Below, piece after piece: positions 1 through 4,942 of a stretch of 5,131 bases of DNA. The notes under the pieces are model-generated. The model was not told where the DNA came from and made no database searches. It saw nothing but the letters and a program-made list of their open reading frames with translations. Numbering within the stretch: position 1 is the first letter of the stretch; each line of letters begins with the position of its first letter. This DNA comes from Candidatus Omnitrophota bacterium (GTDB lineage: Bacteria; Omnitrophota; Gorgyraeia; Duberdicusellales; Duberdicusellaceae): positions 1-5,131 of the forward strand of contig WFRI01000045.1 of NCBI GenBank assembly GCA_015486615.1, read 5' to 3'. The position numbers were made by a program, and so were the translations under genes.

Positions 1-30
1 TCTTAAATCTTTTTGAATTTTACTTTGCTT

Positions 31-124
31 GCCCCGTGGCGCAACTTTACGAGGCTTGCCCCGTGATGAGCATAGCGAATTTTACGGGGCCTGCCCCGTG
101 ATGAGCGTAGCGAATTTTACGGGG
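31..124. repeat. Three tandem REP-like inverted-repeat units
   Basis: The units lie at 31-55, 58-90 and 93-124. Each begins with GCCCCGT, and the second and third end in ACGGGG (ACGGGGC in the second). The flanking arms pair as a 6-7 bp stem around a loop of about 19 nt. Units two and three are offset by 35 nt and differ inside the repeat at one base (A72 versus G107). Unit one is 8 nt shorter, has a diverged middle and ends in ACGAGGC, which leaves one mismatch in its stem. It looks like an older, decayed copy. The pattern fits a REP-like or small non-autonomous repeat family; that identity is inferred. Confidence 0.85.
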
Positions 125-125
125 T

Positions 126-146
126 CATTTTACATTTTGCATTTTA
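126..146. repeat. Triple 7-mer CATTTTR
   Basis: Three exact-length tandem copies of CATTTT plus a purine sit at 126-132 (A), 133-139 (G) and 140-146 (A), directly abutting the hairpin array. On the transcript strand they read YAAAATG. The copies contain ATG triplets, but the frames after them close quickly and no start site is convincing. Confidence 0.75.
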
Positions 147-160
147 ATTTAATTACCGCC

Positions 161-178
161 TAAACCTAAATCTAAACC
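161..178. repeat. Triple 6-mer TAAAYC
   Basis: Three tandem hexamers, TAAACC, TAAATC and TAAACC, lie at 161-166, 167-172 and 173-178, between the 7-mer repeat and the rpsN stop codon. On the transcript strand they read GGTTTA, GATTTA, GGTTTA. They may be the outer part of the same composite repeat as the hairpin array, or a simple slippage repeat. Confidence 0.65.
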
Positions 179-198
179 TGCATTAAAAATATCTTTAT

Positions 199-384
199 TT
201 ACCAGCTGGCTTTTTTAACTCCGGGTATTTTCCCCTGCCAGGCAAGTTCCCGGAAACATACCCTGCAAAGTTCAAAATCCCGGATAAATCCTCTCGGCCG
301 GCCGCATAACCTGCAGCGGTTCCTCTGCCGGACCTTAAATTTGGCCGGTTTTTTCCATTTTTCTATTTTTGCTTTTGCCGCCAC
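199..384 (-). CDS. rpsN: 30S ribosomal protein S14, zinc-binding type (uS14)
   Basis: S14 is a small-subunit protein of the 30S head, contacting 16S rRNA near S3, S10 and S19. The 61-residue product is the usual size of the short zinc form (often named rpsZ or rpsN type Z). It shows four zinc-ligand cysteines at 24, 27, 40 and 43 (CxxC-x12-CxxC), a CGRPR motif at 27-31, CRVCFRELA at 40-48, and the typical C-terminus GVKKASW. The start codon is GTG. It is supported by a strong GGGAGGA four bases upstream of the start (core to codon), and by the exact match to family length. It begins 9 nt after the rplE stop, and the ribosome binding site touches that stop. It is the last gene seen before the repeat-filled spacer. 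Confidence 0.97.
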   Translation of the reverse strand: MAAKAKIEKWKKPAKFKVRQRNRCRLCGRPRGFIRDFELCRVCFRELAWQGKIPGVKKASW

Positions 385-387
385 AAA

Positions 388-394
388 TCCTCCC
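388..394 (-). promoter_or_regulatory. Shine-Dalgarno site of rpsN (GGGAGGA)
   Basis: GGGAGGA on the minus strand lies just before the GTG start of rpsN at 384, with TTT between. It decides in favour of the GTG start. Its first base is the last base of the rplE stop codon. Confidence 0.85.
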
Positions 395-948
395 TATCTT
401 CTAAAAGGAAATCCCATTAGTTTTAACAATTCTAAGGACTTCTCATCGGTCTTTGCAGAAGTACAAATGGTTATATTCATCCCCTGGGTTTTTTCTATTT
501 TGTCAATATCCAGTTCGGAAAATATGGTTTGGTCCGGCAGACCAAAATTATAGTTGCCGCTTCCATCAAAACCCCGCGGGGAAAATCCCCTGAAATCCCT
601 GATTCTCGGAGCAGCCACAGAAATAAACCTGTCTAAAAATTCATACATCTTATCCCTGCGCAGAGTAACCACACAGCCTAAAACCAAGCCTTTTCTTATC
701 TTAAAATTTGATATGGCCTTACGCGCACGGGTAATCTTAGGCATCTGGCCGGTAATTGCAGAAAGTTCCCGCCTGAATTTATCTGCCAGTTTGGGATCAC
801 TAACTGCTTCTCCTATGCCCATATTTATAACAATTTTCAAAAGGCGCGGGACAGATAAATCATTCTTAAAGCCAAATTTATCTTTAAGAAGAGGTATAAT
901 CTCTTTTTGGTATTTCTCTTTCAATCTTGGCGTATATTTATTATTCAT
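394..948 (-). CDS. rplE: 50S ribosomal protein L5 (uL5)
   Basis: L5 binds 5S rRNA and places it in the central protuberance of the large subunit, where it also touches the P-site tRNA and S13 across the subunit bridge. The 184-residue protein carries the family landmarks in order: VINMGIGEA near 40-48, ITGQMP at 65-70, RIRDFRGF at 115-122, GNYNFGL at 131-137, and the C-terminal LLKLMGFPF near 174-182. I chose the ATG at 948, which overlaps the rplX stop as ATGA. An in-frame TTG at 972 would add eight residues but lacks support. The overlap implies translational coupling to rplX. The upstream ribosome binding site is weak (GGCGGG), which fits coupling. Length and motifs are normal. Confidence 0.97.
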   Translation of the reverse strand: MNNKYTPRLKEKYQKEIIPLLKDKFGFKNDLSVPRLLKIVINMGIGEAVSDPKLADKFRRELSAITGQMPKITRARKAISNFKIRKGLVLGCVVTLRRDKMYEFLDRFISVAAPRIRDFRGFSPRGFDGSGNYNFGLPDQTIFSELDIDKIEKTQGMNITICTSAKTDEKSLELLKLMGFPFRR

Positions 949-1259
949 AACTGCCCGCCGCACTTTTTGCAAATTCTTATTTTATCCTTATTTTCTAAAA
1001 CCTTTACTCCAACTCTCACGGCTTTTTTGCACAAAGGGCAGAAAAGCGCAACATTGGAAATATGCAAAGGCGCCGGAATTTCTTGTATTCCCGAAGGCGA
1101 ATTTTCCGACCTCTTCTTCATATGTTTTTTGACAATATTAACGCCTTCGATTACAACCCGGGATTTGTTGTCTGAAAACCTCAGGATTTTCCCGATTTTT
1201 CCCCTATCCTTGCCGCTAAGCACTATAACTTTATCATTCTTTTTTAATTTCAGCGCCAT
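945..1259 (-). CDS. rplX: 50S ribosomal protein L24 with C4 zinc knuckle (uL24)
   Basis: L24 is an early assembly protein that binds 23S rRNA domain I near the exit of the polypeptide tunnel. The 104-residue product has an N-terminal KOW motif (about residues 9-26, DKVIVLSGKDRGKIGKIL), the conserved IEGVNIVKKHMK stretch, and a C-terminal pair of CxxC motifs (C74, C77, C97, C100) expected to bind zinc. Many bacterial L24 proteins keep these cysteines and others, including E. coli, have lost them. The start is ATG, with AAAGG a few bases upstream. It follows the rplN stop by 12 nt and its own TGA overlaps the rplE ATG. Confidence 0.97.
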   Translation of the reverse strand: MALKLKKNDKVIVLSGKDRGKIGKILRFSDNKSRVVIEGVNIVKKHMKKRSENSPSGIQEIPAPLHISNVALFCPLCKKAVRVGVKVLENKDKIRICKKCGGQL

Positions 1260-1271
1260 AAAAACCTTTTT

Positions 1272-1637
1272 TTATAAAACTTCCGGGGCTAAAGAAATAA
1301 TTTTAGCAAATTTATCCCGAAGTTCCCTGGCCACCGGACCAAAAACGCGGGTTCCCCGGGGATTACCCTGTTTATCTATTATTACGCAGGCATTAGTGTC
1401 AAATTTTACCACAAACCCGTCTTTTCTCTTTATAGGAAAATGCGTTCTAACAACTACTGCCCGGACAACTTCGCCTTTTTTTACCTGCCCTTCTCCTATA
1501 GATTCTTTCACGTTGGCAGTAATAACATCCCCTATAGAAGCAAATTTCTTGTCCTTGCGGCCAATAACCCCAATAAACGAAACCACTTTGGCTCCGCTAT
1601 TGTCTGCAACTCTTAATCTGCTCCTTACCGTAAGCAT
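1272..1637 (-). CDS. rplN: 50S ribosomal protein L14 (uL14)
   Basis: L14 is a large-subunit protein at the subunit interface. It forms bridges to 16S rRNA together with L19, and is the docking site of the silencing factor RsfS. The 121 residues match the usual 122. Landmarks are RLRVADNSGAK (7-17), the basic GEVVRAVVVRT (55-65), the conserved GNPRGTRVFGPVARELR (91-107) and the C-terminal KIISLAPEVL. The N-terminus MLTVRSRLRV is the family's usual start. Only 4 nt separate it from the rpsQ stop, and no clear Shine-Dalgarno is visible, so it is probably translated by ribosomes arriving from rpsQ. Confidence 0.97.
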   Translation of the reverse strand: MLTVRSRLRVADNSGAKVVSFIGVIGRKDKKFASIGDVITANVKESIGEGQVKKGEVVRAVVVRTHFPIKRKDGFVVKFDTNACVIIDKQGNPRGTRVFGPVARELRDKFAKIISLAPEVL

Positions 1638-1641
1638 ATTT

Positions 1642-1893
1642 TTACTGTTCTTTTGCTAAAATTTCCAGAACCCTGAAATGCTTTTCTTTAGAATAAGGCC
1701 TGTCTTCAACAATCCTTACCCTGCTGCCAGGCTGAATATTTCCGGATTCATAATGCGCTTTGTATTTTTTAGCCCTTTTAATATTTTTTCCATACAACGG
1801 ATGGCGGTAAACAGAAACAACTTTTACCACTACAGTTTTCTGCATTTTTGCAGAGACTACCTCGCCTTCAAGGATTTTCCTTCTTTTCTTCAT
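1642..1893 (-). CDS. rpsQ: 30S ribosomal protein S17 (uS17)
   Basis: S17 is a primary 16S rRNA-binding protein with an OB fold, needed early in 30S assembly. The 83-residue protein shows LEGEVVSAKMQKTVVV (8-23), HPLYGK (31-36), KKYKAH (42-47) and GSRVRIVEDRPYSK (56-69), the family signature. I placed the start at the ATG at 1893, because AAGGGAG lies seven bases upstream. A TTG one codon earlier is possible but too close to that site. The start lies inside the end of rpmC, so the two genes overlap by 26 nt in different frames. That is longer than the other overlaps here and suggests coupled translation. Confidence 0.96.
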   Translation of the reverse strand: MKKRRKILEGEVVSAKMQKTVVVKVVSVYRHPLYGKNIKRAKKYKAHYESGNIQPGSRVRIVEDRPYSKEKHFRVLEILAKEQ

Positions 1894-2080
1894 CAATTTT
1901 CTCCCTTAAAACAGTATTTATCCTGGCAATATCCCGCCTTATACTTTTAAAAATATGCGGGGCCTCTACTTTCCCATATTTCTTTTTAAAATTAAGTTCA
2001 AACAGACGTTTTTTTAAATCTGCTTTTTTTTCCTGCAACTCTTCTTCAGAAAAGCCTCTTAATTCTCCTGTTTTCATCAT
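1868..2080 (-). CDS. rpmC: 50S ribosomal protein L29 (uL29)
   Basis: L29 is a small two-helix protein next to the tunnel exit, near L23, where trigger factor and the signal recognition particle dock. The 70-residue product has the N-terminal ELRGFSEEEL (6-15), the LFELNFKKK segment (26-34) and the helix IRRDIARINTVLRE (47-60). A charged tail, KIDEEKKENP, makes it slightly longer than the usual 60-68 and is encoded mostly in the part that overlaps rpsQ. Two adjacent ATG codons (2080 and 2077) could start it. The first overlaps the rplP stop as ATGA; the second overlaps it by one base. GTGGAAAG just upstream is a modest ribosome binding site for either. Confidence 0.95.
   Translation of the reverse strand: MMKTGELRGFSEEELQEKKADLKKRLFELNFKKKYGKVEAPHIFKSIRRDIARINTVLREKIDEEKKENP
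1901..1907 (-). promoter_or_regulatory. Shine-Dalgarno site of rpsQ inside rpmC (AAGGGAG)
   Basis: AAGGGAG on the minus strand ends seven bases before the ATG at 1893 and only four before the alternative TTG at 1896. The spacing favours the ATG. The site lies in the coding sequence of rpmC. Confidence 0.75.
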
Positions 2081-2484
2081 CTTTCCACGAACCTCGTCTT
2101 CATCGGCAGTTTATAAGCAATATCTTTAAAAACATCCTGAGCATAATCCCGGGGAACCCCGGATATTTCAAATAAAACTCTGCCTCTTTTAATAACTGCT
2201 GCCCATGTTTCCACATCCCCTTTCCCTTTGCCCATACGAGTTTCCTGGGGTTTTTTAGTTATCGGCTTGTCAGAAAAAATCCTTATCCAGAATTTTCCGC
2301 CTCTTCGCAGTGCCCTGGCCATTATAATTCTGAAAGTTTCCAATTGAGTATGTTTTATCACCCCGCACTCTAAACTCTTCAGGCCGAATTCGCCAAAACA
2401 CACTCTGCTTCCGGCAACAGTCAGGCCTTTGCGCCGGCCCCTTTGAGCCTTTCTGTGTTTTACTCTACTGGGTATAAAAGCCAT
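2077..2484 (-). CDS. rplP: 50S ribosomal protein L16 (uL16)
   Basis: L16 sits near the A site and helps position aminoacyl-tRNA; it is among the last proteins to join the 50S subunit. The 135-residue product is of normal length (E. coli has 136). Landmarks are PSRVKHRKAQRGR (5-17), FGEFGLKSLE (30-39), the basic RRGGKFWIRIF (60-70), and the invariant RMGKGKG at 83-89 followed by a tryptophan (W93). R83 corresponds to the arginine that is hydroxylated in E. coli L16; whether that occurs here is unknown. The C-terminus LPMKTRFV is typical. The ATG overlaps the rpsC stop by one base (TAATG), and AGGCAGGA lies just upstream. Confidence 0.98.
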   Translation of the reverse strand: MAFIPSRVKHRKAQRGRRKGLTVAGSRVCFGEFGLKSLECGVIKHTQLETFRIIMARALRRGGKFWIRIFSDKPITKKPQETRMGKGKGDVETWAAVIKRGRVLFEISGVPRDYAQDVFKDIAYKLPMKTRFVER

Positions 2485-3161
2485 TATTTCCTGCCTTTAA
2501 CTTCTTCTTCAGGTTTTAAATAATCCCCTAAATAGGCTTCTTTACGGTAAATCCAGATTTTTATTCCAATAGTCCCGTAAGTAGTTTTAGCCACTGCAAA
2601 ACCGTAATCAATATCCGAACGAAAAGTCTGCAAAGGGACTTTGCCCTGTTTATATGTTTCTGTCCTGGCAATTTCTGCCCCGCCCAGTCTTCCGGAACAC
2701 ATTATTTTTATTCCCGCGGCATTAGACTGCAAAGCGCTGCTAACCGCTTTTTTCATTGCCCTTCTGAAATGCACTCTCTTAACTAACTGAAAAGCAACCA
2801 GTTCTGCAACTAATTGAGCCTCCACAGCAGGTTCCGAAACTTCTAAAACGTCAATGGTTATTTCCTTTTTGGTTAAGTCATAAATAGCACCTTTTACCCT
2901 GTCTATCTCCTGACGCCTCCTGCCGTAAATAACCCCTGGCCTGGAGGTATAGATCTTTATCCTGATACTTTCCGGAGATACTCTCTCAATAATAATTCTG
3001 GATATAGAGCCTTCCTGATAATAATCTTTAATAATTCTGCGGATTTGGACATCCTCTTCCAAAAAATCGGCAAAACTCTTCCTGCGGTCAACAAACCAGC
3101 GGGAAAGCCAGTTCTTGCCAAATCCTATTCTTAAAACATACGGGTGAACTTTCTGGCCCAC
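2484..3161 (-). CDS. rpsC: 30S ribosomal protein S3 (uS3)
   Basis: S3 lines the mRNA entry channel of the 30S subunit and, with S4 and S5, unwinds structured mRNA. The 225 residues begin with the hallmark GQKVHP, followed by an N-terminal KH domain (about 40-110) and the C-terminal domain with FRRAMKKAV (132-140), SGRLGGAEIAR (156-166) and KTTYGTIGIKIWIY (192-205). R133, R134 and K137 match the basic residues tied to helicase activity in E. coli. The KH loop, normally GxxG, reads GRRR at 80-83, so the last glycine is replaced. The start is GTG, fixed by AGGAGG five bases upstream and by the GQKVHP N-terminus. It begins 15 nt after rplV and its stop overlaps rplP. Confidence 0.97.
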   Translation of the reverse strand: MGQKVHPYVLRIGFGKNWLSRWFVDRRKSFADFLEEDVQIRRIIKDYYQEGSISRIIIERVSPESIRIKIYTSRPGVIYGRRRQEIDRVKGAIYDLTKKEITIDVLEVSEPAVEAQLVAELVAFQLVKRVHFRRAMKKAVSSALQSNAAGIKIMCSGRLGGAEIARTETYKQGKVPLQTFRSDIDYGFAVAKTTYGTIGIKIWIYRKEAYLGDYLKPEEEVKGRK

Positions 3162-3166
3162 TAATT

Positions 3167-3172
3167 CCTCCT
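3167..3172 (-). promoter_or_regulatory. Shine-Dalgarno site of rpsC (AGGAGG)
   Basis: A consensus AGGAGG on the minus strand stands five bases before the GTG start of rpsC, in the 15-nt gap after the rplV stop. It is the best-matched and best-spaced ribosome binding site in the window and confirms the non-ATG start. Confidence 0.88.
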
Positions 3173-3176
3173 GTGT

Positions 3177-3512
3177 CTATTCCGGCCTTAAGTCAAGCTC
3201 AACTTCTATATGCGAAGTCCTTCTCCTGATTGTAACTGCCCGGCCAAAAGAAGCTGCCCTATACCTTTTTAACACCGGCCCGGGATTAACTATTAACTTA
3301 GAAATATATAAATTCGATGTATCAATTCCTTTATTAGCAGCGTTGCTTATTGCCGATTTAACAGTCTTATAAAAATACAGGGATGCTTTTTTGTTAACTA
3401 AAGACAAAATATTTAAGGCTTTGCCGGCTTCCCTGCCTTTTATCAAAGCAATTATTTCCCGTGCTTTCTGCGGGGATATACGGATATATTTTTGAACTGC
3501 CCTTGATACCAT
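3177..3512 (-). CDS. rplV: 50S ribosomal protein L22 (uL22)
   Basis: L22 binds all domains of 23S rRNA during assembly; its long beta-hairpin reaches into the peptide exit tunnel at the constriction with L4. The 111-residue product matches the usual 110. Visible landmarks are RISPQKAREIIALIKG (11-26), ALNILSLVNKKAS (32-44), SAISNAANKG (53-62), and the basic hairpin running from GPVLKRYRAA to IRRRTSHI (78-102). The last of these is the family signature. The ATG at 3512 is the only in-frame ATG near the expected N-terminus; a TGA lies in frame two codons upstream. No good Shine-Dalgarno is seen; it starts 7 nt after the rpsS stop and is likely coupled. Confidence 0.97.
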   Translation of the reverse strand: MVSRAVQKYIRISPQKAREIIALIKGREAGKALNILSLVNKKASLYFYKTVKSAISNAANKGIDTSNLYISKLIVNPGPVLKRYRAASFGRAVTIRRRTSHIEVELDLRPE

Positions 3513-3519
3513 AATTCAT

Positions 3520-3807
3520 TTACTTTTTATCAGGAGCCTTTTTGGCTTTTATCCCGCCATGCTGGCGGAATGTCCTCGTAGGAACAAATTCACCCAGCCT
3601 GTGGCCCACCATACTTTCAGTAATAAACACCGGCACATGTTTTCTGCCGTCGTAAACAGCAAAAGTAAGCCCGACAAAATCCGGCATTACCATTGAGGCA
3701 CGCGACCAGGTCTTTATCGGCTTCCTGTCGCCTCTCTGCCTGACTGTTTTGGCTTTTTTAAAAAGTTTCTCGTCAACAAACGGCCCTTTTTTAATTGAAC
3801 GGCCCAT
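3520..3807 (-). CDS. rpsS: 30S ribosomal protein S19 (uS19)
   Basis: S19 sits in the 30S head, pairs with S13, and reaches toward the A-site tRNA and the 50S subunit. The 95-residue product shows the N-terminal GRSIKKGPFVDEKL (2-15), TWSRASMVMPDFVG (33-46), and the signature MVGHRLGEFVPTRTFRQH (66-83). A lysine-rich tail follows. It starts with ATG one base after the rplB stop. An AGGAGG lies 13 nt upstream, rather far, and inside the arginine codons of the rplB tail, so it may or may not act as the ribosome binding site. Length and motifs are normal. Confidence 0.97.
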   Translation of the reverse strand: MGRSIKKGPFVDEKLFKKAKTVRQRGDRKPIKTWSRASMVMPDFVGLTFAVYDGRKHVPVFITESMVGHRLGEFVPTRTFRQHGGIKAKKAPDKK

Positions 3808-3808
3808 A

Positions 3809-4648
3809 TTATTTCTTTTTCCTCCTCTTTACAATAAATCTATCACTCATATTTTTTGCCCGGCGGGTTTTCCCTCCTTTAGCAGGTTTGCCCCAAGGCG
3901 TAACCGGATGCGGATTCCCCTGGCCGGCTTTGCCTTCACCGCCGCCGTGAGGATGGTCCACAGGATTCATCGCCACTCCTCTAACCTCAGGCCTTCTGCC
4001 AAGCCAGCGCCTCCTGCCGGCTTTGCCTAAAACTATAGAAGAATGCTCTTCAAACCCAACTTTGCCTACAGTAGCCCGGCAGTTCAAACTCACCAGCCTA
4101 ATCTCTCCTGAAGGCATTCTGATATGGGCAAAACCTTTGTCTTTAGCCATTATCTGGCCGCTGCTGCCGGCGCTTCTGATAAATACTGCGCCTTTATCAG
4201 GCGTAAGTTCCACATTGTGAATATCTGTGCCTAAAGGGACATACTTTAAAAGCATAGCATTGCCGGGTTTTATTTCTGCCCGGTAATCCTTAGCACTTAT
4301 AATCTCATCACCCACATTAAGCCCCTTAGGCATAATAATATAACGTTTTTCTTTGTCTGGATATTCTAAAAGGGCAATTCTTGCGCTTCGATTAGGGTCA
4401 TATTCTATAGCCGTTACTCTTGCCGGAATATCAAATTTATCCCGTTTAAAATCAATAATTCTATACCTCCTTTTATGCCCTCCGCCTCTTCTCCTGATAG
4501 TAATCCGGCCGTAATTGTTTCTTCCGCCGGACTTTTTCAACGGAGCCAAAAGAGATTTATCCGGCTTGGTTTTAGTCAACTCGCTAAAATCAGGACTCAC
4601 TGTAAATCTTCGGGAATTAGTTGTAGGCTTTATTTGTCTAACCGGCAT
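3809..4648 (-). CDS. rplB: 50S ribosomal protein L2 (uL2)
   Basis: L2 is one of the largest and most conserved 50S proteins; it is needed for subunit association, tRNA binding and peptidyl transfer. The 279-residue product is close to the usual 273-277. The N-terminal part has GRNNYGRITIRRRGGGHKRRYR (42-63), the OB-fold and SH3-like body includes YDPNRSARIAL (83-93) and KPGNAMLLKYVPLGTDIHNVE (127-147), and the C-terminal signature is AMNPVDHPHGGGEG (226-239). H232 corresponds to the histidine reported to be important in E. coli L2 (H229). The tail ends in basic KRRKKK. The ATG start lies 2 nt after the rplW stop, without a clear Shine-Dalgarno. Confidence 0.98.
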   Translation of the reverse strand: MPVRQIKPTTNSRRFTVSPDFSELTKTKPDKSLLAPLKKSGGRNNYGRITIRRRGGGHKRRYRIIDFKRDKFDIPARVTAIEYDPNRSARIALLEYPDKEKRYIIMPKGLNVGDEIISAKDYRAEIKPGNAMLLKYVPLGTDIHNVELTPDKGAVFIRSAGSSGQIMAKDKGFAHIRMPSGEIRLVSLNCRATVGKVGFEEHSSIVLGKAGRRRWLGRRPEVRGVAMNPVDHPHGGGEGKAGQGNPHPVTPWGKPAKGGKTRRAKNMSDRFIVKRRKKK

Positions 4649-4650
4649 AA

Positions 4651-4929
4651 TTAACTTATTTCTATTTTTTGACCTTTTTCTAAAGTTACAACCGCTTTTT
4701 TCCAGTCTGCCTTATAGCCAGACTGAATCCTTATCTTTTTTTGTTTTCCTCTAAAATTTAAAGTTCTGATGCTTCTTACCTTAACTTTATAAATTTTTTC
4801 CACTGCCTGTTTTACCTGTAGTTTATTTGCCCAAGGCCTTACCTGAAAAACGTATTGGCTGCTGGCGGCTAATCTCGTTCCTTTCTCAGTAAGCAAAGGG
4901 GTAATTATTATATCATAAATATTTTCCAT
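4651..4929 (-). CDS. rplW: 50S ribosomal protein L23 (uL23)
   Basis: L23 lies at the tunnel exit and is the main docking point for trigger factor and the signal recognition particle. The 92-residue product has IYDIIITPLLTEK (4-16), QYVFQVRPWANKLQVKQAVEKIYKV (25-49), the conserved VRSIRTLNFRGK (51-62), and ADWKKAVVTLEKGQKI (74-89), which together identify the family. The start ATG at 4929 has AAAGG eight bases upstream and lies 13 nt after the rplD stop. No anomaly is visible. Confidence 0.97.
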   Translation of the reverse strand: MENIYDIIITPLLTEKGTRLAASSQYVFQVRPWANKLQVKQAVEKIYKVKVRSIRTLNFRGKQKKIRIQSGYKADWKKAVVTLEKGQKIEIS

Positions 4930-4942
4930 AGCAATAACCTTT

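Larger units (their letters stand above)
1..198. other. Non-coding spacer downstream of rpsN, repeat-rich
   Basis: No plausible coding sequence is visible on either strand. On the transcript strand the stretch follows the rpsN stop codon and carries, in order, a triple 6-mer, a triple 7-mer and three GC-rich hairpin units, and then an A-rich tail that reaches the window edge. No hairpin is followed by a run of T on either strand, so I do not call an intrinsic terminator. In most bacteria the next gene, rpsH, would begin within a few tens of bases. Here at least 198 bases pass without it, so the gene either starts beyond the edge or has moved. Confidence 0.85.

Noticed and set aside
31..124. 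CRISPR array or intrinsic terminator
   Set aside because: There are no unique spacers between units (2 nt only), so it is not CRISPR. No T run follows a hairpin on either strand, so an intrinsic terminator is not supported.
572..581. CCCCGCGGGG palindrome, similar to the arms of the spacer repeats
   Set aside because: It encodes the conserved Ser-Pro-Arg-Gly of L5, and the surrounding sequence does not match the repeat unit.
949..972. Eight-residue N-terminal extension of L5 from a TTG codon
   Set aside because: The ATG at 948 overlaps the rplX stop in the usual ATGA arrangement, and gives the normal L5 N-terminus and length.
554..1132. 192-codon open frame on the plus strand
   Set aside because: It is a shadow of rplE and rplX, with no recognisable domain and no ribosome binding site.
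1353..1362. TCCCCGGGGA palindrome
   Set aside because: It encodes the invariant NPRG of L14 and has no independent sign of function.
907..1659. 250-codon open frame on the plus strand
   Set aside because: It is antisense to rplE, rplX and rplN, which are beyond doubt. The translation is low-complexity, rich in F, L, S and T, as expected from the reverse of lysine-rich genes.
2149..2162. CCGGGG-AA-CCCCGG inverted repeat
   Set aside because: It lies in the codons for the conserved GVPR of L16 and is best explained by codon choice; no T run follows.
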